Origin: Cordilura impudica
Taxonomy: Eukaryota > Arthropoda > Insecta > Diptera > Scathophagidae
Reading direction: 5' to 3'
Assembly: GCA_963682025.1 (NCBI GenBank)
Contig: OY821518.1
Location: forward strand, 33,436,007-33,500,006
Length of the DNA: 64,000 nucleotides
Shown: one piece after another, positions 1-11,430 of the stretch
How the letters are laid out: the number at the start of each line of letters is the position of its first letter
Numbering within the stretch: the first letter of the stretch is position 1
Notes under the pieces: generated by a model
The model's database searches: none
Told to the model about the DNA's origin: nothing
The model's input: only the letters and a program-made list of their open reading frames with translations
Position numbers and translations under genes: made by a program

Positions 1-1260
1 CACCGATGCTTGTGTTTGAAATTGCGCTAAAGCTTTTACTGTTATTGTTAGTTTATCTTGTTTGTGTTCAGTACTTATACAGTAATCTGACTTTACTGTG
101 CTGTGTAGACAAGAAGTTATTTATAAACTTTTGCGTCTATATTAACATCATAACTATGTACGAGTATAGTTGACTTCATTAAATTCGAAAGACTGATAAG
201 ACAATTTTAAGATGTGTTAATGCAGAAACTTCTGAAAAATTCTGTTTTAATGTAAATTTCACTGTGAAATATTATGGGAGAAAGGCTTAAAATTAGTTAA
301 TGTTTTTTTTTAAATAACTAAAATAAATTAATTGGTAAGGCGGATTCAAAGAACCAAATAGACTGTTTATTGATAATTTTTTTAATTTTCAATAATTGGA
401 ATAAAGTGAAAGTTTTAAATTGACAGGCGGCTGAATCTTAGAATACGTTGTTGAGGGATGCAGTTCAGATTCCAATTCTTATGTTTTCCACATGTCCATT
501 AAAAAAAAAATCACGTTAACTTAAGAACTTACTATCCAATTTGCAAACATTTTTTTAATTGTTGTTTTTTCAACAATCACCGGAAAACATTTTATTTTCA
601 GCTGTTTTTTATTATTTTTATTTCTTAATTAATTAATATACAAATAATAATATCGTTATTATGCAAAAAATAATTAAAGTATTTTTATTATCCGGTCGCT
701 GGTTTTCAATGATTTTTGCATTTAATATGGGTTTCCTATTACAGTAAAAGCACTGTTTGCGAAATGCTTGAGGATGGGAGAATTTTGGATAATCGTAAAT
801 TCCGGATAATTGAATACTTTATTAAAACTATAAGTTTTACGAGAATTACGATTGATTTCATTATTTCTTAGGATTCTGGTTTATTTATTTTCAAATATGT
901 AGCAGAAAACACTTTACACATTCAATTCAAATAGAATAATGCATAAAACAGAAAAAGTTAAAGAAAGTATAATTTCTGTGAATCCCCGAATAAGGGAAAG
1001 AGGCAAACAAATTTATAAAAAAGAAAATTCAGGTTACCTGAGTGTTCCGGTTAATTGGATGCCGGATAATCGGGGTTTTACTGTAAAAGGAGATTTATGG
1101 TATCTTAGTAGAAATAAAACTATTGTGGCATTAATTATGATAACCTTCCACTTGGACCATTTTTATTGTTTTTAACGAAGTAGATAGTCAACAAAAAAAA
1201 AAAAAAATAAAATAAATAAAACAAATAAATAAATAAAATAAAATCTCTGAATTCCTTTGT
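1..1260. other. A/T-rich DNA, no gene recognised
   Basis: I see only A/T-rich sequence with poly-A/T runs. An open frame of 78 codons at 939-1175 (+) has no family resemblance that I recognise and starts in no promoter-like context, so I treat it as chance. An A-rich run with AAAT/AAATA repeats lies at about 1191-1245 and could be a retroelement tail. Confidence 0.6.
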
Positions 1261-1410
1261 ACATGAGGTCACTTTGCCAGAAATGATCGAATAAAAATCA
1301 CCGATATGCTTATGTATGAGCGGAGATTGAGAGTACGTGAGCTTGGTGAGATTATCGGCAACTCAATTGAGCGGATACAAAAGGTGCTGAAAATTAAAAT
1401 GCTAAAATGT
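1261..1410 (+). pseudogene. mariner transposase fragment (helix-turn-helix region)
   Basis: Read in the frame starting near 1264, the strand encodes RIKITDMLMYERRLRVREL followed by GEIIGNSIERIQKVL. This is the second DNA-binding helix region of mariner transposases, which typically has a D(R)R..VREIAE..GIS pattern just before the 'HMRKL.ARWVPR' segment. Resemblance fades after about 1400 and no catalytic residues are present. This is a short relic that could not make protein. The family assignment rests on motif memory and not on a search. Confidence 0.6.
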
Positions 1411-1730
1411 TTATTTCTGTCCAAGGCCAGCTACTTATTATACTACTAGAGCACTTATAGCGGAATAAATATCCGTCAATATTTTTAAGATCTGTTACTC
1501 AAATAAGCATCGTTGAAATCTTAAATATGAATATGAAAAATATCATAATTCAGGATGCTCTTTTGCTCAAAATTTAATTTTTGTATAAATACAATAAAAA
1601 TACGCACGGACTCAATCTAAGCGCAGGGTTGCATTTAATAAAGGTAGCCGAGGCCGACAGTCGGACTTAAATTCATCTTCCGCAGTTGAAGTTAAGCTTT
1701 TTATGGAAAAGAGAAAATGCTCTGGAAAAT

Positions 1731-3243
1731 TTTTGATGCGTAAGGGGTAAATTTTAAAAACAGCGTAACACGTAAACGTAAATGTGATTGTATTGGTGAA
1801 AAAATTATGATATTATGATAATCTCTTTGAAAATTAAAAATGAAAAAAAAAAAAATTAAAAAGAAATTAAAAAAAAATTAAAAAAAAAAACAAAAATGAA
1901 AGATGAAAAATGAAAAAAAAAAATTAAAAATTAAAAATGAAAAACGAAAAATTAAAAATTAAAAATAAAAAATTAAAAATAAAAATTAAAAATTAAAAAT
2001 AAAAAAATGAAAATTAAAAAATGAAAAATAAAAAATGAAACATGAAAAATAAAAAATGAAAAATAAAAACTGAAAAATGAAAAATGAAATATAAAAAATG
2101 AAAAATAAATAATGAAAAATGAAAAATAAAAAACTACAAATGAAAACTGAAAACTGAAAAATGAAAAAAAAAAAAATGAAAAATGAAAAATAAAAAATAA
2201 ATAATGAAAAATGAAAAATAAAAAACTAAAAATGAAAAATGAAAAATAAAAAATGAAAAATGAAAAATAAAAAATGAAAAATGAAAAACGAAAAATTAAA
2301 ATGAAAAATAAAAAATAAAAAATGAAAAATGAAAAATGAAACATGAAAAACGAAAAATGAAAAATAAAAAATGAAAAATGAAAAGTGAAAAATGAAAAAA
2401 AAAATTAAAAATGAAAAATAAAAAATTACGAATAAAAATGAAAAATTAAAAATAAAAAAGGAAAAATAAAAAATTAAAAAAAAAAATAAAAAGGAAAAAG
2501 GAAAAATGAAAAATGAAAAATAAAAAATAAAAATGAATAATAAAAAATTAAAGATAAAAAATTAAAAATAAAAAATGAGAAACGAAAAATGAAAAATGAA
2601 AAAAAAAAATAAAAATAAAAATGAAAAATAAAAAATTAAGAGTAAAAATGAAAAATAAAAAATGAAAAATAAAAAATGAAAAATGCAAAAAAAAAATTAA
2701 AAAAAAAATTAAAAGGAAAAATTAAAAATTAAAAATAAAAATGAATACTAAAAAATTAAAATTAAAATTTAATTAATATTAAAAAAAATTCAAAATTAAA
2801 AATGAGACATGAGAAATGAAAAACTAAAATGAAAAATAAAAAATGAAAAATAAAAAATTAAATATAAAAAATGAAAAATAAAAAATGAAAATTGAAAAAT
2901 AAAAAATTAAAAACGAAAAAAGAAAAATAAAAATTGGAAAATGAAAAATGAAATATGAAGAAAAAAATTTAAAATGAAAAATAAAAAATAAAAATGAAAA
3001 ATGAAAAATGTAAAATAAAAAATGAAAAATTTAAATAAAAAAATGAAAAATGAAAAATAAAAATTAAAAATTAACCGGTTAAAATAATAAATAATAATAA
3101 ATATTTTTATATTATCAGAGCTCCTGAAGTTTATTGCTATAAGCGATACGCTTTCTGTTTGATTTTAAGAAAGTGCTATAAAAAATCTTTAATTACTAGA
3201 TGTTTACACATGTCCCCTGCGATCGGAGTCACATGATTTTTTT
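1731..3243 (+). mobile_element. Family F inverted-repeat element, copy 1 (array-expanded)
   Basis: The left end is TTTTGATGCGTAAGGGG, followed by the conserved block ACAGCGTAACAC. The right end is CTAGATGTTTACACATG, followed by a conserved tail that ends CACATGATTTTTT. Copies at 8348-9208 (opposite strand) and 29691-30030 share both ends and the segment reading AAAGCGTC/ATCTATGTATC near the right end. GATGTGTAAACAT lies inverted at the two ends, so it behaves as a terminal or subterminal inverted repeat. This copy carries about 1.2 kb of heptamer array between the ends. It has no coding capacity. The superfamily is undetermined; no clear target-site duplication is visible. Confidence 0.6.
1838..3075. 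repeat. A-rich heptamer minisatellite inside family F copy 1
   Basis: Degenerate tandem units of about 7 bp alternate AAAAATG, AAAAATA and AAAAATT. The opposite strand gives TTTTTCA/TTTTTTA and creates a long phenylalanine-rich open frame (1973-2344, minus) that is purely compositional. The array is bounded on both sides by conserved family F sequence, so it expanded within the element. Confidence 0.85.
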
Positions 3244-4094
3244 AATAGTTGGTTGGTTGGATCGATTACCGTAGTTGAAAACATCAACCGATTAATCAAG
3301 AATTCGGTTAATCGAATATGTAACTAAATTAACAACACTAACACAAAGCAAGCGAAAAAACTCTAATTCAAATTTGCTTTAATATTTTAAGTGTATAAAA
3401 ATCATGTGATATTTTGACATAAGTCCCTCTGCTAATTTATGAGTATTTCTCTTCTTCTTTGAAATTTGTTAAATGCCGCAAACTGAAATCTTCTTAAAGT
3501 AATAAACACCAAATTTAATACCATCTGCCATATTTATAAAATTTGAATAAATTCTTCTTATACAAAAAATACAAAAAACTTCCTTAAAGGTTTGATTATA
3601 GAAATAACATGTATATGAAGGTTTTATTTTTTTTATTTAAGCTGCTTAAAAATTTAATCATGAAATTTTTATTTAAATTTTGAAAAAAAAAATCATCTCT
3701 TAATAAACTAAATTATTATTTTCATAAGCTGATTATTATTTTTATAAGCTGATTTTTTCGATTTGTTACAAGTGTAGGTGGTTCTTTGTAAAAATAAAAT
3801 TTTTCACATTTGAATGATTAAAATTTTTTGATCATAAATTAGATGATTTTAATTAAAAAGATTTATGCAGGTGTAAGACCAATAACGATCAACTGTGTAA
3901 TCTACATCAAAAGGGAATCCATGCTAACCTCACGTAAATTTTATTATAAAAAAAAAAAAAACATTTGAGAAACGACTTTTAAATGTGATGATTTTTCTAA
4001 ACATGCATTTATTTGAAGTGTAAATGTTTAACGTACAAGAAAAATAAATTAAAATTGTAACAAAAGTGTAAACCGCCACAGTGTTTTTTTTTTA
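3244..4094. other. A/T-rich spacer, nothing recognised
   Basis: No coding, RNA or element signature that I can support. A short palindromic stretch around 3285-3320 (CGATTAATCAAG / GGTTAATCGAA) is weak. Confidence 0.5.
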
Positions 4095-4116
4095 GTCAGT
4101 CAGTCAGTCAGTCACA
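4095..4116. repeat. (AGTC)n microsatellite
   Basis: About five consecutive AGTC units following a T-run. Simple tandem repeat. Confidence 0.9.
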
Positions 4117-4595
4117 GTATTTCTAGCATAAATAAGTCAACAATAATATTAACAACATCAAAAGATTATACCGCTCTGCAGAGCGCTTGCTTTGTGTTGA
4201 ACGAGAAGAGAACAGAATATACTTGGTTACTGGGTACCAATCGTTCAACAACGGCAATAAACTGAATCATTCTATGTCTGAATCTAAAGGAAAACAAAAA
4301 TATAGTATTTACAACCCAGCCACACCAATGCAAACGCTAAAGCGAATGTTTGTGTTTTACGCTACAGCAAAATGAAAGAATGATTTCTTCTATTTCTCAC
4401 TAGCATGCATGTTTTCATAATCAATTTTTCCTACGAATTTTATATTGTACAATTAAAACATTTTATTTTATTTATTTTATTTTTTTTTTATTTGAATTCT
4501 AGCTGATATAAAATATTTTTTCCCATTCTGGAGCAAGCTACATGTAGCTGTCCATGAGAAGTACATGGATTTCCTTAATTAAATCCGGCAATTTA
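4117..4595. other. Unassigned spacer
   Basis: A 62-codon open frame at 4187-4375 (+) is less A/T-rich than its surroundings, but I recognise no family. The rest is A/T-rich with a (TTTTA)n-like run at about 4460-4490. Confidence 0.4.
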
Positions 4596-5460
4596 GAATA
4601 TCATTTGACAATTTTTTATTTTAACAATTTTTTATTTTTGGCGTTTTTTGATTTTTGGCAATTTTTGTCTTTGACGATTTTTATTTTTCGCTATTTTCGG
4701 TTTTGGTGATTTTTGAGATTGGATATTTTCGTTTTTTGCGTTTTTTGATTATAGCGATTTTTGAATATAGCGATTTTTGAATATAGCGATTTTTGATTTT
4801 GGCAATTTTTTATTTTGGTGATTTTTGATTTAAAAGATTCTAATTTTTGACGATTTATGTTTTCGATGATTTTTGTTTTTGACGATTTATGTTTTTCGCT
4901 ATTTTGGGTTTTGGTGATTTTTGTTTTTGGCGGTTTTCGGTTTTACATATTTTGGATTTTGGCGATTTTTAATTTTTACGATTTTTGATTTTGGCAATTT
5001 GTGATATAAAAGTTTTTTGAAAAAAAATTTTTTTTTCTTTTTTTTTGGGCGATTTTTGCTCTTTGACGATTTTTATTTTTTGCTATTTTCGGTTTTGGTG
5101 ATTTTTGATATTGGATATTTTCGGTTTTTGCGATTTTGGATATAGCGATTTTTGATCTTGGCAATTTTTTATTTTGGTGATTTTTGATTTAAAAGATTTT
5201 AATTTTTGACGATTTATGTTTTCGACGATTTTTGTTTTTGACGATTTATGTTTTTCGCTATTTTGGGTTTTGGTGATTTTTGTTTTTGGCGGTTTTCGGT
5301 TTTACATATTTTGGATTTTGGCGATTTTTAATTTTTACGATTTTTGATTTAAAAGATTTTTGTTTTTCGCTATTTTCAGTTTTGGTAATTTTTTGTTTTG
5401 GCGATTTTTGGTTTTGCGATTTTAGGTTTTAGCGACTTTTGAATTTAGCAATTCCGCCGA
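4596..5460. repeat. GATTTTTG-type minisatellite with higher-order duplication
   Basis: Degenerate units of roughly 15-20 bp centred on GCGATTTTTGATTTTGGC fill the interval. A larger block of about 330-400 bp is duplicated: 4669 to about 5000 matches 5075 to about 5350. The order of variants is the same in both (TTTTCGGTTTTGGTGATT, then TATAGCGATTTTTG, then GGCGGTTTTCGGTTTTAC). The second halves of the two blocks look nearly identical. The array shows two scales of expansion. Confidence 0.85.
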
Positions 5461-6300
5461 TATTTTCCACTACTATTCACATTGGTAATTAATGTAATTG
5501 TTAAAAGTTTCAAGACGGTCGCTTTCATAGCCCACTAATTATATCACGCCCATTTTTATTCTGACTTGTCGCATTAATATCTTTTGAATTCGTACGAAGG
5601 CTGTCCCCTTTATAGTACCTCAGCTATGTGATATACATTTACTTTATATGGGCGGTGCCACGACCACTTCTCCAAACTTACCAATTTTATCGCATGAAGA
5701 ACTTACGGAACTCGCAGGCTCCCTATAACAGTATTACAGTACTCCAGATATATGACATTTAATATTTACTTTGTATGGAGGGATGTTTATGGGGTCTGAT
5801 ACTGTCCATTTTTTGGACTACTCACAATAATAATAGATAACCTCACACAAAGTGTTTAACCGCGCACTATCCTCATAAAAGTGTATTTTTTTTGTGTGAC
5901 AAATGGGAATCGACTCATTTTCGTGTCATTGCTATATGTTTCCCAACCCCCGAAAAGATTTTGGGTTGTGGCCTACGTTTTCATCTTTGAATTTACGGCA
6001 AACTATTGAGGCTTGCAAACGACATTTCCTTCTCGAACTTTATCAATAAAAATTTTTTTTAAATCCCATGGCTTTGCAGTGATAAACCATGTCAATCTTT
6101 TGTTTACGAAATTTGCAAATCAGTTGACGTGAATCTAATTCGTTTAGAGAAATTTTTAATACTAATTGATCAATGATCCACGTGTTAATATTTTCCAACA
6201 AGCTGATATTACCGTTATGTTTTTAACGTTATATTTTTCTTTTAAACAGCGTAGTTTTTTTTTTTAAATCACCGCGTTACACTATTCCCAATTTTTTTGT
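5461..6300. other. Possible dispersed repeat, unassigned
   Basis: Contains GGGCGGTGCCACGACC-like words and phrases such as 'acttactttgtatggag', which resemble short dispersed repeats seen in fly intergenic DNA. No ends, coding frame or second full copy is visible here. Identity unknown. Confidence 0.25.
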
Positions 6301-7300
6301 CCATACGTTAAGGTAGAGGAAGGATATCGGAAAAGAAATAAAAGTAGAAAAAAAGAAGTGAGTTCCCTATGATTTTCTCTAAAAAATCTGTATTTTCTTA
6401 TGAAAACAACAATATTTGCAAGTGGAGCATCTACTATGCAGCTCAGACTGTAAAAAATTCCTGGGCATTCACATAGTAGATGTTACACTGACCTTTTTTC
6501 GTCTACATGCATCTAGCTCCTACAGAAGTCCGCCTTATTACACATAGCACCTCCAGATAGGACTTTTAAGTAGGCTGATTGTTTTCATTTTCCAAATGCA
6601 AGGAATGTTTAAGTTTCTTTAGATTTGGCCATGTGATCTTTCTCAACATAAATTCAGCTGTCTCTTCGATAATGTTCGAAAGCTTAAATAAAGGAATCAG
6701 AATGTCAGGGTCAGTTGTCCCGTCCGGCGTTTTGGATCCCTTCCGTGTACACTCGTCAGCCAAATAGATCTCCATGACTCCACAACTTTGATGAACCCAC
6801 ATCAGTCACGATATGTTGTCGGTTTTGGTCCATGGACTTTATACATTTCCTGAGACATTTATATTTTACAGTTTTCGATTCCAAGTCTTTGTCCTCGACT
6901 ATACCGTTTTGCGTTTTGGGGGATGGGGTCTTTCACAAAGGTGCACTTGTGCGGAAAGCTATCTATCTGTCATCCACTTGCGGATGGCAGGAAGCGATTC
7001 CTCTGTTCTGAATTTCCCAAGCAGCTCACTACTTCCGGTTTTACACCAAGTATCTCCTGGTAAAGCGGCTCAGGCGCCCGTCTGACTGCAGCTAGAGTGA
7101 GAAGGCGTGCAGTTGAGTAAACTGAATGGCAGGCTAATCCCAATCAATGCGTATCAGGTAATTAGGTGACATGCAGCTAAAAACAGTCTTTGAAACTCAA
7201 TTGTTCTTTTGCCGTTTTACGGCCAACCTGCCTGGAGGTTGTTGGCAGCCCCAAGGTGGCCTAATCAGTCGTTTTGTCTTAAACAACGATTATTACTGAA
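6301..7300. other. Less A/T-rich region with unassigned open frames
   Basis: Base composition is more balanced than in the surroundings. A 78-codon frame on the minus strand (6566-6802) contains a plausible amphipathic segment (ILIPLFKLSNIIEETAEF), and a 90-codon frame runs on the plus strand (6813-7085). I recognise neither. The region lies upstream of a LINE C-terminus (7309-7731) and could be older retroelement sequence or an exon relic; I cannot tell which. CATCTACTATG near 6427 and its inverse near 6472 could form a small hairpin. Confidence 0.25.
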
Positions 7301-7308
7301 ACCATTGC

Positions 7309-7735
7309 GTGAAATCAGTTCTCCTCTATGCCTGCGAATCCTGGAACACGACATCGTACGATATTAACAGTATACAGGTATTCATCAACCGCTGTCTGCG
7401 AAGAATCTTAAAAATCTTTTGGCCTTACATGATTCCCAATATCGAATTATGGGAGCAAACATACCAACGCCCAATCCACATCGAGATTATAAATCGTAAA
7501 TGGCGCTGGATTGGTCATACGCTCCGCAGACCACATGGCGACACGGCACACGCTGCTGTAGATTGGAACCCGCATGGAAACACACGAAGAGTTGGGCGAC
7601 CGTCGCACACCTGGAGACGGCAACTTGAAGCTGAAATTACTCAAAGCGGCTTAAGCTGGAGTGAAATAAAAAACCTTGCATCAAGAAGGACCGATTGGAG
7701 AGAATTCGTTGCGGCCCTTTGCTCCTTTTAGGAAC
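7309..7735 (+). pseudogene. LINE ORF2 C-terminal region (endonuclease/RT-type retrotransposon)
   Basis: The 140-residue open frame begins KSVLLYACESWNTT and continues IQVFINRCLRRILKI, WRWIGHTLRRP, WNPHGNTRRVGRPSHTWRR and LASRRTDWREFVAALCS. This order is the conserved C-terminal block after the reverse-transcriptase palm in a widespread group of animal LINE polyproteins (often annotated as RTE-like endonuclease-reverse transcriptases). The frame reaches a natural stop after LCSF and is followed by a TATA-rich tail (about 7748-7768), as expected for a LINE 3' end. The endonuclease and RT catalytic motifs are not visible upstream, so the copy is 5'-truncated. It is open across this stretch, which suggests a fairly young insertion. 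Confidence 0.8.
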
Positions 7736-8054
7736 CACAGGACATAATATAATATATATAATATATACCGTTTTGCGTGAATCGCAAACACTTTATTTAT
7801 CAGGCAACTTCGAGGCAACTGAATGTTCCTCGAGTAAATCCCTCAAAGTAAATCTCAAACTCTTTTAATCTGCAACCATTCATAACCACATTGAGTGTTT
7901 TTTTATTCCGGCCAAGTGAACTCAATAGACAAACTAGACGTACCGTCATCGAACATTACTTGTACGACTACTTTAAAATTCAGCTGTCCACCATAACTTC
8001 GGTCAATTCTTTTTCAAAACTATAACGGCTCTAATATTTTACATTTATCCACTA
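7736..8054. other. Spacer after LINE tail
   Basis: A (TA)n-like run is followed by unremarkable sequence. Nothing further recognised. Confidence 0.4.
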
Positions 8055-8300
8055 TGAAGAGCGTATATATCAGTTTGTCTTCCGTTTGTAATGCATTGAA
8101 AATATTATTAGCGACGCCGGAAACTATATATATATACTTGATCGTTATAACTCGTGTCGATATAGCAATGTTCGTCTGTTCGTCTGTCCGTCTGTCTATC
8201 TGTTGAAATCACTCTCATTCAAAAATAAACCATTTACTTGGATAAAATTAGGATATTCTTGTATGCCATTTTTCACGCAGGTCAGCCTCTCAATGAGGCG
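8055..8300 (+). mobile_element. Family B element fragment (GTCY-containing)
   Basis: Shares with other family B copies the ordered words 'tatatatcagtttgtc..ccgtttgtaa', a TATATATA tract, CGATATAGCAATGTTCG, a GTCTGTCC-type microsatellite and 'gttgaaatcactctcattc'. It lacks the palindromic 3' end seen in 50969-51394 and appears cut near the family F copy that begins at about 8348. Non-coding. The order (TA)n then (GTCY)n matches the description of dipteran mini-me elements. Confidence 0.55.
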
Positions 8301-8347
8301 AAAAATGACGTATGAAAATGTAAAGTTGTTCCAATAAAATTAGATAT

Positions 8348-9208
8348 AAAAAAAAATCATGTGAGTCCGATCACAGGGGAGATGTGTAAACATTTAGTAA
8401 TTAAAGATTTTCTATGGCACTTTTTTAAAATCAAACAGAAAGCGTCATCTATGTATCACTTATAGCAAACAACTGCAGGGGCTCTGCTAATGTGAAAATA
8501 TATGTTATTATTTATTATTTCAACTGGTTAATTTTAAATTTTTCGTTTTTCATTTTTTATTGTGAATTTTTAATTTTTTTATTTTTCATTTTTTATATTT
8601 TATTTTTAATTTTTCATTTTTAATTTTTCATTTTTTATTTTTTATTTTTATTATTCATTTTAATTTTTCATTTTTTATTTTTAATCTTTTTTCATTTTCC
8701 ATTTTTCATTTTTTAGTTTTAATTTTTAATTTTTCTTTTTTATTTTTCATTTTTCATTTTTTATTTTTCATTTCTTGTTTTTAATTTTTCATTTTTTATA
8801 TTTCATTTTTATTTTTCATTTTTTATTTTTCATTTTTCAATTTTCAATTTTCATTTTTCATTTTTTATTTTTCATTTTTAATTTTTAATTTTTAATTTTT
8901 TATTTTTTATTTTTCATTTTTTATTTTAAATTTAATTTTTAATTTTTAAATTTTTTATTTTTCATTTTTCATTTTTTATTTTTCATTTCTCAGTTTTCAT
9001 TTTTCATTTTTCGTTTTTTATTTTTCATTTTTCATTTTTTATTTTTCAACAGCGACAAAGAGGTTATTACAAATCATAATTTTTTCACCAATACAATCAT
9101 AAGTCATACCGATGTTGTCTTACGTGTTACATCTTACGCTGTTTTTGTGATTGTATTGTGAAATAGATTTTTATCCCCCCGCGCGTATAAGATGTTTACA
9201 CATCAAAA
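8348..9208 (-). mobile_element. Family F inverted-repeat element, copy 2
   Basis: Opposite orientation to copy 1. The left edge reads AATCATGTGAGTCCGATC, then GGGGAGATGTGTAAACAT. The right edge reads CGCGTATAAGATGTTTACAC, then ATCAAAA. The conserved internal block is TTACGCTGTTTTTGTGATTG. Between the ends lies about 530 bp of T-rich heptamer array. Non-coding. Confidence 0.65.
8525..9048. repeat. T-rich heptamer minisatellite inside family F copy 2
   Basis: Degenerate TTTTTCA / TTTTTTA / TTTTTAA units, the reverse-complement type of the array in copy 1, lie at the equivalent position within the element. Confidence 0.85.
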
Positions 9209-9345
9209 GCTAAAAATATCGAAAAATGTGTACATAACAGACCATGTATCAGCGATGCAGGCATTGTTTGCATGTATTCTTATTTGTTTTTTGTACATGT
9301 AACGAGTGTTTATCGGTGAGTGTAAGAGAACAACAACTTAAACAA

Positions 9346-9580
9346 ATAAGAGTGTTAAATTCGGCTGTGCCGAATTTTTTGATACCCTCCACCTGAGTCT
9401 TAAACTCTATATTACACCCAATGTTGAGTACGACTACACTTTAAAACTTTTGCCAAATGATTCTTGGCTAAAAATTATTATTATTAAAAGTAAGCTAATT
9501 TTAAAATATTTTTATCTGAATTATTTTTTATTTTTATCTGGTAAGAAACTCAATATAGAAATTTAAACTTATCATATTTA
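9346..9580 (-). mobile_element. Family B 3' end (palindrome) and adjacent body
   Basis: Begins AAGAGTGTTAAATTCGGC with the palindrome AATTCGGCTGTGCCGAATT, then GATACCCTCCACCTG. This is the reverse complement of the 3' end at 51360-51394 and marks the end of a minus-strand family B copy. The rest is truncated or diverged before the heptamer array. Confidence 0.55.
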
Positions 9581-9786
9581 TTTATTTCATTTTTCATTTT
9601 CCATTTTTCATTTTCCATTTTCCGTTTTTCATTTTTCAATTTTCATTTTCCATTTTTCATTTTTCAATTTTCATTTTCCATTTTACATTTTTCAATTTTC
9701 ATTTTCCATTTTTCAATTTTTCAATATTCATTTTCCATTTTTCGATTTTCATTTTCGATTTTCCATTTTGCATTTTCCATTTTTCA

Positions 9787-9817
<31 letters not shown>

Positions 9818-10178
9818 TTAATTTTTCAATTTTCATTTTTCATTTTCCATTTTCCATTTTTCAATTTTCATTTTCCATTTCCCATTTCCCATTTTGCGTT
9901 TTCCATTTTTCATTTTTCAAATTTAATTTTTCTATTTTCAATTTTCATTTTCCATTTTCAATTTTCCATTTTCCATTTCTAATTTTTCAATTTTCATTTT
10001 CCATTTTTCATTTTTCAATTTTTAATTTTCATTTTGCATTTTTCAATTTTCCATTTTCCATTTTTAATTTTTCAATTTTCATTTTCCATTTTCCATTTTT
10101 CGTATTTCAGTTTTCGTTTTCCATTTTCCACTTTCCATTTTCCATTTTTCATTTTTCATTTTTCAATTTTCATTTTTC

Positions 10179-10209
<31 letters not shown>

Positions 10210-10408
10210 CTCCATTTTTCATTTTCTATTTTACATTTTTCATTTTCCATTTTTCATTTTCCCTTTTTCATTTTCCATTTTTTTATTTTTCAATTTTCAT
10301 TTTTCATTTTCATTGTTTTATTTTAATTTTCCATTTTTGAATTTCATTTTCCATTTTCCATTTTCATTTTTAATTTTTCAATTTTCTTTTTCCATTTTCC
10401 ATTATTCA

Positions 10409-10439
<31 letters not shown>

Positions 10440-10658
10440 TCCATTTTTCATATTTCAATTTTCTTTTTTCATTTTCCATTTTTCATTTTCCATTTCCCAT
10501 TCTCCATTCTCCATTTTTGATGTTCTATTTTCCATTTTACATTTTTCATTTTTTATTTTTCATTTTCCATTTTCCATTTTTCATTTTCCTTTTTTCATTT
10601 TCCATTTTTCATTTTCCATTTTCCATTTTCTGTTTTTCATTTTCCATTCTCCATTTTC
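9581..10658. repeat. T-rich heptamer minisatellite (ATTTTCC/ATTTTTC), left part
   Basis: Degenerate 7-bp units alternate ATTTTTC, ATTTTCC and AATTTTC. A 216-codon frame at 10034-10684 (F, H, P, I and S only) is a composition artefact. The array is interrupted by a family A element and resumes at 11431. Confidence 0.9.
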
Positions 10659-11430
10659 TATACCACTATGTGGTTTGGGTATAATGACTTTGTGCTGCTG
10701 TTTGTAACAACCAAAAATATTTGACCTAGACCCATCTTTAATTATACCGATCGAATCAGAATCACTTTCTGAGTTGATTTAACAATGTCCGTCCGTCCGT
10801 CCGTCCGTCTGTGTGTCCATGTAAAGCTTGTAATCAAACTACAGGTCGCAAATATGAATGTATTTTGATGAAATTTGGTACATAAGCTTTTATCGGCCAT
10901 GGGATGAACGCTATTGAAATTGGTGAGAATCGGTCCATGTTCAGACCTAGCCCCCATACAAATTACCCATATGAAATCGACATAAATTGCCATAAGATCC
11001 AAATTGTCATATAGATCTTACTCAAATTCGGTTTGTATGCGTTCATTACATCCATTAATGAGTAGTCCAAAAATGATACCTTTGACCCCATACAGAGCTG
11101 CTTCCCGATCTTCACTTAAATCTATTAAAAAACAAAAATATTGCACTGATTCTTCTCAAATTTTGTTTGTATATATTTTTGCAAAATACAAGAGACTTTA
11201 CCACACATGATCAGGATCGGTCCATTTTTGGACCAAGTCCCTATATAGATATAGCATCCGATATGAACTTTTTCATATCTGCAGCCAAAAAAATAAATAA
11301 AAATCCCACTCAAATTTGGTTTTTGCTTATTTTCTATGTCCAGTTAGTTGGGCCTAAGAGATAGGGTCTCTAAACGCATGGTATAGGGTATCGTATAGTC
11401 GGTCTAGACCGACTATAATTTTCTTACTTG
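10659..11430 (+). mobile_element. Family A element, copy A1 (full length, inserted in minisatellite)
   Basis: Starts TATACCACTATGTGGTTTGG (an internal CCACTATGTGG hairpin), carries a (GTCY)n microsatellite at about 10787-10812, and ends with the palindrome AGTCGGTCTAGACCGACT followed by ATAATTTTCTTACTTG. Heptamer array lies directly on both sides, so the ends are visible to within a few bases and no obvious target-site duplication is present. No open frame of note. A 3' palindrome followed after about 11 bases by CTTG and then T resembles a Helitron-type terminus. The GTCY tract and roughly 790-bp size fit dipteran mini-me/DINE-1-like elements (inference). Confidence 0.8.

Noticed and set aside
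1973..2344. 123-codon phenylalanine-rich open frame on the minus strand
   Set aside because: Same cause: an A-rich minisatellite read on the T-rich strand.
1838..3075. Tandem array considered as CRISPR
   Set aside because: There are no unique spacers and units are about 7 bp; the DNA is eukaryotic satellite.
10034..10684. 216-codon open frame rich in F, H, P, I and S
   Set aside because: It runs through a heptamer array of ATTTTCC/ATTTTTC; the product is pure repeat composition and ends inside an inserted family A element.
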